Part shown: piece after piece, positions 18,277-26,710 of the stretch
Numbering within the stretch: the first letter of the stretch is position 1
How the letters are laid out: each line of letters opens with the position of its first letter
Assembly (NCBI RefSeq): GCF_010120715.1
Contig: NZ_CP047591.1
Location: forward strand, 2,418,001-2,482,000
Direction: 5' to 3'
DNA length: 64,000 nt
DNA from: Aminipila terrae
GTDB taxonomy: Bacteria > Bacillota > Clostridia > Peptostreptococcales > Anaerovoracaceae
Translations under genes and position numbers: made by a program
The notes under the pieces: generated by a model
Databases searched by the model: none
Told to the model about the DNA's origin: nothing
What the model saw: only the letters and a program-made list of their open reading frames with translations

Positions 18277-18996
18277 ATGAAAAATCAAGTAATACTAATT
18301 GATGAGAAAACAGCATACCCCTTAGCAGAAAAACGCTTCATTAAAACATGCGGGTTTGACCTTAGTACTTCTAAACATCAAAGAATGATGAAAATGGGAC
18401 AAAAGGTAAGGGAAGATGGAATTGAAGGAATCCAGATTCGGGCCTTAGTTTCCTATTATGAGCCAGAAGTTTTTCTAGATGGGAAAATCATAGTTGGAGA
18501 TACGGAAATCAGCTGTAACTTTTTCAAGCAGATTCCGGACTGTGCTGTATCAGGCATTTACTTTTATATGCTGACTGTAGGCGAATGCTATTTTTCCAGT
18601 GAAGAGAATATTATGGATTTCCTTTACGCAGATATCTGGGGAACCAATTATGTAGACGCCGGCATTGAGATATTAAAAGAAAAGCTGGAAGCAGATATAA
18701 AGAATAAAGCTGGAAATGAAAATCGTGCCTTTCTTTCTGAAGAATTTGGTCCAGGATATTTTGGGATGCCAGTAATTGAATCAAGAAAGTTCTTCCAGGT
18801 TTTGAATGGAGAAGAAATCGGAGTAAGGGTTAAGGAAAATGGACTTATGATACCCCAGAAAACATGTACAGGACTTTACTTTATATTAAATAATCCGGAT
18901 ATTAAAGCAGAACCGGAATGCTTGAGATGCAATGGTAATTCGTCAGGCTGCAATTTTTGTAAGGTGAAGGCGAGGATAGAAGAGGTGCAAAAATGA
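18277..18996 (+). CDS. MetH activation-domain-like protein
   Basis: A 239-residue protein resembling the S-adenosylmethionine-binding activation domain of B12-dependent methionine synthase. The GPGYFGMPVIE stretch and GLMIPQKTCTGLYFILN correspond to the domain's SAM-binding and substrate-facing segments. A C-terminal extension carries two CxxC pairs (CLRC, CNFC), enough for a metal or iron-sulfur site. In methionine synthase this domain drives reductive methylation of oxidised cobalamin. Here it lies directly before the corrinoid reductive activase and overlaps it by four bases (ATGA), so it probably assists in keeping the methylamine corrinoid proteins active. AAAAGGAG precedes the ATG. Confidence 0.78.
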   Translation: MKNQVILIDEKTAYPLAEKRFIKTCGFDLSTSKHQRMMKMGQKVREDGIEGIQIRALVSYYEPEVFLDGKIIVGDTEISCNFFKQIPDCAVSGIYFYMLTVGECYFSSEENIMDFLYADIWGTNYVDAGIEILKEKLEADIKNKAGNENRAFLSEEFGPGYFGMPVIESRKFFQVLNGEEIGVRVKENGLMIPQKTCTGLYFILNNPDIKAEPECLRCNGNSSGCNFCKVKARIEEVQK

Positions 18997-20809
18997 AAAT
19001 AACTTTTTTACCACAGAATATAACATGGGAAGCAACAGCCGGTGAGACCATACTGCAGGCGGCAGTAAAAGCCGGAGTTAATATAGATGGAAACTGTGCA
19101 GGACTGGGAACCTGCGGAAAATGTAAAGTTAAAATAATATCTGGAAACAAAGAAATATGCAATAATCATCATAATAAATTATCAGTTAATGAAATAGAAG
19201 CAGGTTACAGACTAGCCTGCTGTCATCCTGTATCAGAAGGTATGATAATAGAAATGCCTGAATCAGAGACCACTGCCTCAAGGAAGAAGAAGTTAATCCA
19301 ACTGCCAGGAAATTTTACAAGTAAGGAATCGGTCATAAAAAAGCTTGTTACTGTACCTAAAGCATCGTTGGCAAATCAGCAAAGCGATGAAGAGCTTATT
19401 TGGCGGGAACTAGATGTGGAAGGATTGAAAATTGACTATCAAGTGCTTCTTGATATTCCCAAAATTTTAAAAGACAGCAGGGACGTAACTTTTACCATAA
19501 GTGACAATGTAGTAATCCACGTGGAAGCTGGAGACACAACCAAGGAGAATTATGGTGTAGCAGTAGATATTGGAACAACAACGGTGGTAATCATGCTCTG
19601 GAATCTGGCAACTGCTGAAATGGTTCAGGTTGATGCGAAGACTAATCCCCAGGGGCTTATGGTGCCGATGTAATTTCAAGAATTACCTATGTCATGGAAC
19701 AGGAAGAAAACCTGGCAGAAATTCATGACGTAATTATTCAATGTATCAATAAGGCAGTAGATGAATTTGTGCAAGTGGAGGGAATTAATCCAGAACATAT
19801 ATATCAGTATACTGTGGTGGGTAATACCACGATGAGCCATATCTTCTTAGGAGTTAATCCTTCCCAGCTGGCTGTTTCCCCTTTTTCACCGGTCTTTACA
19901 AAAGGAATTAATCTGAGTGCAAAGGAACTGGGACTTAAAGGAAACAGCAATGCAAACCTGTACTTGGCGTCAAATATTGCAGGCCATGTTGGATCTGATA
20001 TTACCGCGGGCATTATTACTACAGATTTAATGAAATGTGATAATGGTCGTCTTTTCATAGATATAGGAACAAATGGAGAAATTGTACTTACAGGGAATGG
20101 CAGGGCTGTTGCCTGTTCCACTGCTGCGGGACCTGCATTTGAAGGAAGTTCCATAAAGCAGGGAATGAGAGCAGCCAGAGGGGCCATAGAAAGAGTGGAT
20201 ATTCTGGAAGAGGAAGTCCGCATTTCTGTAATAGGAGATGATATTCCCATAGGAATATGTGGTTCAGGAATCATTGATGCTGTGGGAGAGATGATTCGTG
20301 TAGGCATTGTAGATAAATCCGGCAGATTGCTTGGACGGGAAAAACTGATTAAAAAGGGAATTAGTGAAAATATATTAAAACATGTACGACAGAATGAAAA
20401 AACTAATGATTTTGTACTGTTTTTCAGCCAGGATGGAAAGAAAGATGTGGTTATATCCCAAAAGGATGTAAGGGAAGTTCAGCTGGCAAAGGCTGCTATT
20501 TCAGCTGGTGTGAGCATACTAATGAAAGAAATTGGAATTACTTCTGACAATCTCAAGAGTATAAGCATTGCAGGAGCATTTGGCAGTTATATACGAAATA
20601 GCAGTGCAATTAACGTGGGGCTTTTACCTGAAATCCAGAAAGATAAGATTTTATCTCTGGGCAATTCTGCAGGTATTGGGGCATCTATGTTACTATTATC
20701 TAAAGACTGCAGAGAAGAGTCCGAAAAGGTTGCCAAAAGAATAGAACACATAGAACTTGCTGCAAGAAGTGATTTTCAGGACCAGTATATGATGGCCATG
20801 ATGTTTTAG
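18993..20809 (+). CDS. Corrinoid protein reductive activase (RamA/RACo-like), frameshifted
   Basis: This ATP-dependent activase returns corrinoid proteins from Co(II) to Co(I). The N-terminal [2Fe-2S] ferredoxin domain has CAGLGTCGKCK and a later cysteine in RLACCHP, the layout of bacterial RACo, whereas methanogen RamA has C-terminal [4Fe-4S] clusters. An ASKHA ATPase domain follows: VAVDIGTTTVV as phosphate-1 loop, LFIDIGTNGEI, GICGSGIIDAV, and SIAGAFGSYI. The frame breaks at four G (19652-19655). A fifth gives NPQGAYGADVISRI and a 605-residue protein of normal length. It ends in TAG TAG; pylB starts three codons past the second TAG in the same frame. The pyl genes follow in the same direction. 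Confidence 0.88.
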
Positions 20810-20821
20810 TAGGAGGAAAAT

Positions 20822-21844
20822 ATGTTGGATTTAAGTAAGGGGAAATTTACAAAAGAAGAACTGATAAATATACTAGACATAAATGAACCTGAAGAACTAC
20901 AGATTTTGTTTGATACTGCCCAAAGTATTCGAAGGAATATGCAGGGCAATAAAATATTTGCTTATGGATTTGTATACTTTACTACTTTTTGCAGAAACAA
21001 TTGTAATTTCTGTTATTACAGAAAATCGAATGATATAAAAAGATATAGAAAGACTGTTGAGGAAATTCTTGAGACTTCCAAAACATTGATAGATTCAGGT
21101 GTAAACCTGATAGATCTGACCATGGGAGAAGACCCTGAATATCACAGGGAAGAGTTTGATACAGTGGTAGCCATTATCAAAACCATTAAGAATCAGTATG
21201 AAACGCCAGTAATGATTTCTCCTGGAGTTGTTGACAACAAGATAGTAGATAAACTGGCTGAAGCTGGGGCGGACTGGTATGCTTTATATCAGGAAACTCA
21301 TAACCGGGAGCTCTTTAAGAAATTAAGGCACGGACAGGATTATGACCAACGAATGAATGCAAAGTTATATGCAAAGCAAAGGGGCATGCTTATCGAGGAA
21401 GGTTTACTGGCAGGTGTTGGTGAAAGCAATGAGGATATTGCGGACTCTCTTATGACCATGGGTGAAATTGGCGCCAGTCAGGTCAGAGTAATGAGTTTTG
21501 TACCTCAGGAGGGAAGTCCCATGGAAAAATGCAAAACCCCTGACAGACTTGAAGAAATGAAAATAATAGCGTTGATGAGAATTATGTATCCCCATGCATT
21601 GATTCCTGCCTCCCTTGATGTGGATGGTATCAGTGGATTAAAAGACAGAATAAATGCGGGAGCCAATCTGATTACTTCCATCATCCCACCAAAATCAGGA
21701 TTTATGGGAGTGGCCCAGAACACTATGGACGTAGATGAGGGAGGAAGAACGGTGGAGGAGGCAAAAATCATTCTGGCAGAGATGGGCCTCCGGATAGCTT
21801 CCAGAGATGAGTATAAAGCATATATCAGTGAGGATTTAAAATGA
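20822..21844 (+). CDS. pylB: Methylornithine synthase (radical SAM)
   Basis: First enzyme of pyrrolysine synthesis; it rearranges L-lysine to (3R)-3-methyl-D-ornithine. Length 340, usual for PylB. The radical SAM cluster cysteines are Cys57, Cys61 and Cys64 in FCRNNCNFC. Further family features are DLTMGEDPEYH and YQETHNRELF, and the C-terminal part has the biotin-synthase-like barrel. AGGAGG immediately precedes the ATG. The stop codon overlaps the pylC start (ATGA), so the two are translationally coupled. Confidence 0.95.
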   Translation: MLDLSKGKFTKEELINILDINEPEELQILFDTAQSIRRNMQGNKIFAYGFVYFTTFCRNNCNFCYYRKSNDIKRYRKTVEEILETSKTLIDSGVNLIDLTMGEDPEYHREEFDTVVAIIKTIKNQYETPVMISPGVVDNKIVDKLAEAGADWYALYQETHNRELFKKLRHGQDYDQRMNAKLYAKQRGMLIEEGLLAGVGESNEDIADSLMTMGEIGASQVRVMSFVPQEGSPMEKCKTPDRLEEMKIIALMRIMYPHALIPASLDVDGISGLKDRINAGANLITSIIPPKSGFMGVAQNTMDVDEGGRTVEEAKIILAEMGLRIASRDEYKAYISEDLK

Positions 21845-22965
21845 AAGTAGCCATAATAGGAGGAAAACTTCAGGGAACAGAAGCAGCATACCTTGCAAGA
21901 CTTGCGGGAATGCAAAGCATTTTAATAGACAATAATGAGAAAGTTCCGGCTTCTGGAATATGTGACAGGTTCGTTTGTGGGGATATAGTGGCGAAAGAAC
22001 GAAATGTCATTGAAGCAATGAAAGAAGCGGATTTTATATTGCCTGCCAACGAAAATGATAGGGTGTTAACAGCTATAAAAGAAATTTGTGAGAAAGAGGG
22101 ATTAAAGCTTGCTTTTGACTTTGATGCCTATAATATAACTTCTTCTAAGATTAAATCGGATCAGTTGTTTCACCAGAATCATATCCCAGCGCCTCTTTAC
22201 TACCCGGAAGGACAGGGTCCGTACATCTTAAAACCTTCTGGGGAAAGCGGCTCTGCAGGTGTAACTTTACTCAAGACACAGGAGCAAGTGGAAGAATTTC
22301 TAAAAAAGCAGACAGACAGGGAAAACTGGATTGCAGAAGAATTTCTGGAAGGGTCTTCTTATTCCATAGAAGTAATTGGAAACCAGAATGGGTACAGGAC
22401 GTACACTGTAACTCAGATCCACATGGATGATGTTTATGATTGCTGTAAAGTAACAGCACCATGCCCAGAACTTACGGAGAGACAAAAAGAACAATTTTCG
22501 CAGTTAGGCGTTACCCTTGCCAGGCTGGTTAACCTGAAAGGTATAATGGATGTGGAAGTAATTCACCATCAGGGACAGCTGAAGGTTTTGGAGATAGATG
22601 CCAGAATCCCCAGTCAGACACCAATTGCAGTTTATTATTCATCAGGAGTAAATTTGCTTTCAGAGCTGGCTGATATCGTATTGTCTGATCAGTTCTGCCA
22701 TGAGAAAACTGATTATAGAAGGTATTGCGCATATGAGCATTATAAATTGGAAAATTCCCAGATAATTCAGGAGGGAGAACATATGATGAGCCATGCGAGA
22801 CCTTTAAATATTATGAATGATGCCTTTAAATCAGATGTGGTCATCTCAGATTATTTTCATGGATGCAGTGATTTTAAAGGAATCTTTGTCAATAGTGCAT
22901 CTGATTCAGGACAGTTAGAAGAAAAGAGGGAACAGGTAAAATCTAATCTAAAATTGTTACCATAA
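21841..22965 (+). CDS. pylC: Methylornithine-lysine ligase (ATP-grasp)
   Basis: Second step of pyrrolysine synthesis: an ATP-dependent amide bond between methylornithine and the side chain of a second lysine. The 374 residues include an N-terminal Rossmann-like part (VAIIGGKLQGTEAAYLA), the ATP-grasp core (YILKPSGESGSAGV, WIAEEFLEGSSYSIEVIG) and metal-binding residues in DVEVIHHQGQLKVLEIDARIP. It is coupled to pylB by a four-base overlap. The 87-base gap before pylSc is larger than the other gaps in the operon and holds no evident terminator. Confidence 0.95.
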   Translation: MKVAIIGGKLQGTEAAYLARLAGMQSILIDNNEKVPASGICDRFVCGDIVAKERNVIEAMKEADFILPANENDRVLTAIKEICEKEGLKLAFDFDAYNITSSKIKSDQLFHQNHIPAPLYYPEGQGPYILKPSGESGSAGVTLLKTQEQVEEFLKKQTDRENWIAEEFLEGSSYSIEVIGNQNGYRTYTVTQIHMDDVYDCCKVTAPCPELTERQKEQFSQLGVTLARLVNLKGIMDVEVIHHQGQLKVLEIDARIPSQTPIAVYYSSGVNLLSELADIVLSDQFCHEKTDYRRYCAYEHYKLENSQIIQEGEHMMSHARPLNIMNDAFKSDVVISDYFHGCSDFKGIFVNSASDSGQLEEKREQVKSNLKLLP

Positions 22966-23052
22966 AAGCAAATAATATTATTAAAAAAATACTATTGGAT
23001 GTGATACAATACTTTCAAAGAGATACTGATTGCAGAAAGAAGGCCTTTATCA

Positions 23053-23894
23053 ATGGAAAAATTCACTATTACACAAAAAGAAAGAATAGGTGAACTTAAC
23101 GGGACTACAGAAATGATGGAAATGGAATTTGAAACCATCGAGAATAGAGACAGTAGTTTCAGAGAAATGGAAAAATCTATGGTAAAGGAAAGCAGAACTA
23201 AAATCAAAGAACTGCTTCATGAAAAATACATGACAAAAACGGTAGAAGTAGGCAGGAATCTGGAACAATGGCTGATGGGCGAGGGATTTACCAAAGTAGT
23301 AACTCCTACCATCATAACGAAACAGATGCTTGCCCAGATGACCATTGATGAATATCATAAATTATCCGAACAGGTTTTCTGGCTGGATAATAAAAAATGC
23401 CTCAGACCCATGCTGGCACCTAATCTTTATGTGGTGATGAGAGAATTAAAGAGAATTACAAATGAACCAGTGAAGATATTTGAACTCGGCTCCTGTTTCA
23501 GGAAGGAATCCCAGGGTGCTCAGCATATGAATGAATTTACCATGCTTAACTGTGTAGAACTAGCGTATGTAAAAGATGGCCAGCAGCTGGATGAATTGAA
23601 AAGACTTGCTCATGCAGCAATGAAAAGACTCGGAGTCCCTGAAGAGGAATATGAACTGGTGGTTGAAGAGTCTACTGTGTATGGTAGTACCGTTGATATT
23701 GAGATTAACGGAATGGAAGTTGCTTCAGGTTCATATGGCCCCATTTTCTTGATAGTCAGTGGGGAGTGTTTGATACCTGGGTAGGTATTGGATTTGGCAT
23801 AGAGAGACTTACCATGGCACTGTCTAAAAGCAAAACTATTAAGCGTTATGGACGAAGTATTTCTTTTATAGACGGACAACCATTGAATATTTAA
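23053..23894 (+). CDS. pylSc: Pyrrolysyl-tRNA synthetase catalytic subunit, frameshifted
   Basis: The class II catalytic half of the split bacterial pyrrolysyl-tRNA synthetase; it activates pyrrolysine and charges tRNA-Pyl. Motif 2 reads FELGSCFRKESQG. The frame ends early after a run of four C (23739-23742). A fifth C gives GPHFLDSQWGVFDTWVG, then motif 3 GIGFGIERL and the usual end GRSISFIDGQPLNI, for 280 residues. GPHFLD is also the sequence I recall for the Desulfitobacterium enzyme at this point. If the shift were real the protein would lose motif 3 and be inactive, which conflicts with the otherwise intact pathway. The tRNA-binding N-terminal half is encoded separately at 25778. Confidence 0.92.
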
Positions 23895-23920
23895 TGAGCA
23901 AATTTTGGTGAGGTAGGAAA

Positions 23921-24733
23921 ATGACCAGATTGAGGACAGAATGGATTGAATATATGCTGGATGGCATGGAAGAATACAATAAACAGCTGAAAATCAAAAC
24001 AGGTATGGATTTAGCTGATTTCATCAAAGACACATTTAATATGCAGGAAGCAGTTTTCCAACAGGCAAGAGATACTAAAAAGATTGCAGTGGTTCCCATT
24101 ACCCAGGGTGAAGGCATTATAAGCTCTTTCAGTGAATCCGTAGCCGCTATCATTAAATCCATAGGATTTAATGCTTTAGTAACAGAACATACAGATATAG
24201 ATGGCATCTATGAAGGTACTGAAAAAGGTTGTGACATATTCTTTTTTGCGGATGATGCAAGATATCTGGCTTTAAATATAAAAAGTGGAAATGTTTGTGA
24301 TAATAACTATGCTACAGCATTAGGATTTATCAAGGTACTTAAGGCTTTAATGAATAAAAATGGGAAAAACATCCGTGAAGAAAAAATTCTTCAGATTGGT
24401 TATGGAATTGTAGGCAGAGAATCAGAGAAAATCTTGTTACAAGACAAAATAAACTTTGATATTTTCGATAAAAACTTGGATGTAATTAAAGAATTACCAT
24501 ATGAAAAATTAACAGAGAAAGATCAGATCAGGAATTACAATTATATAGTAGACTTTACCAATGAAGGGGGCTGGCTGAAAAAAGAGTGTCTCAGCCCAGA
24601 TCTTTTGTATGTAAGTCCAGGGGTACCATATTCCATGGATAGTGAAGCTGAAGCGTATTTTGAGAACAGAGCGGTTCACGACAATCTTGAAATAGGAACT
24701 GCCATTATGTTGGGAAGGGTTATTGCTGATTAA
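23921..24733 (+). CDS. pylD: Pyrrolysine synthase (PylD)
   Basis: Last step of pyrrolysine synthesis: NAD-dependent oxidation of the methylornithyl-lysine dipeptide, after which the pyrroline ring closes. At 270 residues it has the family's helical N-terminus and a C-terminal Rossmann domain with ILQIGYGIVGRESEKIL as dinucleotide loop. AGGTAGGAAA precedes the ATG. The tRNA-Pyl gene begins 16 bases after the stop codon, so the tRNA is probably processed from the operon transcript. Confidence 0.95.
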   Translation: MTRLRTEWIEYMLDGMEEYNKQLKIKTGMDLADFIKDTFNMQEAVFQQARDTKKIAVVPITQGEGIISSFSESVAAIIKSIGFNALVTEHTDIDGIYEGTEKGCDIFFFADDARYLALNIKSGNVCDNNYATALGFIKVLKALMNKNGKNIREEKILQIGYGIVGRESEKILLQDKINFDIFDKNLDVIKELPYEKLTEKDQIRNYNYIVDFTNEGGWLKKECLSPDLLYVSPGVPYSMDSEAEAYFENRAVHDNLEIGTAIMLGRVIAD

Positions 24734-24749
24734 ATTCAGCTTTTTACAT

Positions 24750-24821
24750 GGGGTGCGGATCGTATGGATCACATGGACTCTAAATCCATGAAGCCGGGTG
24801 AGACTCCCGGGCACCTCGCCA
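24750..24821 (+). tRNA. pylT: tRNA-Pyl, anticodon CUA
   Basis: The amber-decoding tRNA for pyrrolysine, 72 bases with encoded CCA. Acceptor stem GGGGTGC/GCACCTC (one G-U). One base (24757) lies before a 4-bp D stem GATC/GATC with a five-base loop, and a single base (24771) lies between D and anticodon stems. The anticodon stem has six pairs, CATGGA/TCCATG, with loop CTCTAAA and anticodon CTA at 24780-24782. The variable loop has three bases, the T stem is CCGGG/CCCGG, and the T loop lacks the normal TTC. All these oddities are hallmarks of tRNA-Pyl. The discriminator is G. Confidence 0.98.
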
Positions 24822-24861
24822 TTATTAAACCAATCTCAGATTATGGGCAGGAGGTTGCAAT

Positions 24862-25776
24862 ATGATTCAAATGGTACTTTTGACTGGGTTTCTGGGTGCA
24901 GGCAAAACAACTTTGATGCAAAGATTACTTGATACTTACAGGGAACACAAAATCGGTGTGATTGTCAATGAGTTTGGACAGATAAATATTGATGCCAAAC
25001 TGGTAAGTCGTGACGGTATCCTTATGAAAGAATTGTCAAATGGTTCGATTTTCTGCGCCTGTATAAAAGATAAATTTGTGGATGGTCTCATAGATATGTC
25101 TAAGAGGGATATAGAGTATCTGTTTATTGAAGCATCTGGACTGGCAGACCCGTCAAATATGGGCAATATCATTGAGGGAATCCGTAAGGCTACAAATAAC
25201 AATTATATTTTGAAAGGCACTATCTGTATTGCAGATGGCCTGAACTTTGCGGATATGGTTGAAGTCCTCCCAGCCTTAGAACGACAGGTGAGGCATGCCA
25301 ATGCAGTGCTTGTAAATAAAATGGATCTCATTGATGAAAATAAATTTAAAGAAATATCGGATAAAATAGGGGAGATAAATCCAAGTGTAAAAATTTACGC
25401 TGCCACTCATTGCGATGTAGATATTAAAATGATTGTGGAAAATTTTGCAGTAAATACTGCAGTAAGCGAGGATACTACCAATACTTATGAATCAAGGCCA
25501 AATACATTTATAGTAAAAGCAGATGAGCCTATTGAAGAAAGCAAGCTTATCCAGTTTATTGATCAAATTGCTGAAAGCAGTTACAGGATTAAAGGATTTG
25601 CTAATACTGAACAGGGAACGGTAGAAATCAGTGCAGTAATAAATCATATTATTGTTACCCCCTGGCACAAGGTGGAAAGAACAGAGATAGTTGTAATTTC
25701 TTCGGTGGGGATTAAGATGCTAAGTATGATTACTAAAGCATCAAATGATATTTTAGAAGGAAGGCTTTATATTTAA
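24862..25776 (+). CDS. CobW/G3E-family P-loop GTPase
   Basis: A 304-residue GTPase of the G3E family, whose members deliver metals or assist cobalamin enzymes (CobW, HypB, UreG, MeaB). Walker A is GFLGAGKTT, the Glu switch is NEFGQINIDA, Walker B lies near YLFIEASGLADPS, and NKMD is the base-recognition motif. The metal motif of the CobW branch, CxCC, reads CACI here (Cys65, Cys67), so one cysteine is missing. The C-terminal CobW domain is present from about residue 210. It lies between tRNA-Pyl and pylSn, one base from the latter. A role in metal or corrinoid handling for the methyltransferases fits the location; a direct role in pyrrolysine use is not shown. Confidence 0.85.
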   Translation: MIQMVLLTGFLGAGKTTLMQRLLDTYREHKIGVIVNEFGQINIDAKLVSRDGILMKELSNGSIFCACIKDKFVDGLIDMSKRDIEYLFIEASGLADPSNMGNIIEGIRKATNNNYILKGTICIADGLNFADMVEVLPALERQVRHANAVLVNKMDLIDENKFKEISDKIGEINPSVKIYAATHCDVDIKMIVENFAVNTAVSEDTTNTYESRPNTFIVKADEPIEESKLIQFIDQIAESSYRIKGFANTEQGTVEISAVINHIIVTPWHKVERTEIVVISSVGIKMLSMITKASNDILEGRLYI

Positions 25777-25777
25777 A

Positions 25778-26101
25778 ATGGCTGATAATAAGAAAAGATA
25801 TTATAGAAAAAACATTGAATTGTTTGTTCTGCTAAATAAAATGAAGTTATGGCCGTCCAGAAATGGTGTGCTTCACGGAATCAAAGAAATTGAACTTCAG
25901 GGGAAATATGCAACCATCACAACACATTGTGGCAAAACGTTTCAGACTAATAACTCCAGGAATTCAAGAGCAGCAAGGTGGCTTAGAAATAAGTGGGCAG
26001 TAAAACCTTGTAAGGACTGCTGTGTACCGGAATGGAAGTTAGAGAAATATTCTAAGACATTTTTTGATTCCCATTATGGTAGTGACTTGATTCACAAATA
26101 A
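25778..26101 (+). CDS. pylSn: Pyrrolysyl-tRNA synthetase N-terminal, tRNA-binding subunit
   Basis: The 107-residue tRNA-Pyl binding protein that in methanogens forms the N-terminal domain of PylS. Recognisable segments are KMKLWPSRNGVLHGIKEIE (methanogen equivalent: GLWMSRTGTIHKIKHHE), TNNSRNSRAARWLRNKW (methanogen NNSRSSRTARALRHHK) and the zinc-binding CKDCCVPEWKLEKY. The zinc ligands would include the histidine of LHGIK and the cysteines of THCGK and CKDC. It starts one base after the CobW-like gene, so the two are coupled. Separation from pylSc by pylD, the tRNA and a GTPase is the arrangement expected for bacteria, apart from the GTPase. Confidence 0.93.
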   Translation: MADNKKRYYRKNIELFVLLNKMKLWPSRNGVLHGIKEIELQGKYATITTHCGKTFQTNNSRNSRAARWLRNKWAVKPCKDCCVPEWKLEKYSKTFFDSHYGSDLIHK

Positions 26102-26118
26102 TTGCTGGGGGTATATAG

Positions 26119-26496
26119 ATGTTCATTGATATGAATTGCCCTTGTCAGGGAAAAAATTTGGATAAAATGCTTCAGCCGCTGATTTTGTGCATTCTTGCTG
26201 AAGGCGGTGATATGCATGGTTTTGCCCTATTAAGAGAAATAGGCAAAATGGAAAGATTTGCGGACAGTAAGCCGGATGCAACAGGAGTCTACAGGTATTT
26301 AAAAAAGATGGAAAGCTCCGGACTTCTTACGTCAAAGTGGGATATGGAGGATGATGGCAGCGGTAATCCCAAAAGGATTTTCAGTATTACAACTCAGGGA
26401 AAGGCCTGCCTGGCCAACTGGTCTGTAGCACTATATGATTACAATCAGTATATCGATAGCCTGATTGATATGATTAACAAGGCTGTCAGTAAATAA
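26119..26496 (+). CDS. PadR-family transcriptional regulator
   Basis: A 125-residue winged-helix repressor of the PadR type. The wing and recognition region spans about residues 18-95 (LILCILAEGGDMHGFALLREI, split by a loop, to YRYLKKMESSGLL and NPKRIFSITTQGKACL), and a short C-terminal helix would mediate dimer formation. The N-terminus carries CPC at residues 7-9, a possible redox or metal-sensing feature. It follows pylSn by 17 bases and ends the island before a strong terminator, so control of the pyl or methylamine genes is likely but inferred. Confidence 0.82.
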   Translation: MFIDMNCPCQGKNLDKMLQPLILCILAEGGDMHGFALLREIGKMERFADSKPDATGVYRYLKKMESSGLLTSKWDMEDDGSGNPKRIFSITTQGKACLANWSVALYDYNQYIDSLIDMINKAVSK

Positions 26497-26563
26497 TCCC
26501 AAAGTTTATTTAGGCAGTCACAGATAATATCAGGACGCTATTAACATTTATTTTTTAAAGAAC

Positions 26564-26596
26564 AGAGTATGTGTAAACATACTCTTTTGTTTTTTG
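26564..26596 (+). terminator. Intrinsic terminator at the end of the pyrrolysine island
   Basis: AGAGTATGT (26564-26572) and ACATACTCT (26577-26585) form a 9-bp stem with a GTAA loop, followed by TTTGTTTTTT. Confidence 0.85.
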
Positions 26597-26710
26597 TGAT
26601 TAATATTTCCTTGATTGTTGCATATTAATATGGTAGACTGGTACAAGTGACAAGACACATATATATATTAGTGGTAATATATATGTATACTTATAAAAGG
26701 AGAAGATTTT

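Noticed and set aside
18993..20809. Programmed frameshifting in ramA
   Set aside because: There is no slippery heptamer with a downstream structure that I can see, and the same G-run deletion recurs in unrelated genes, so an error is simpler.
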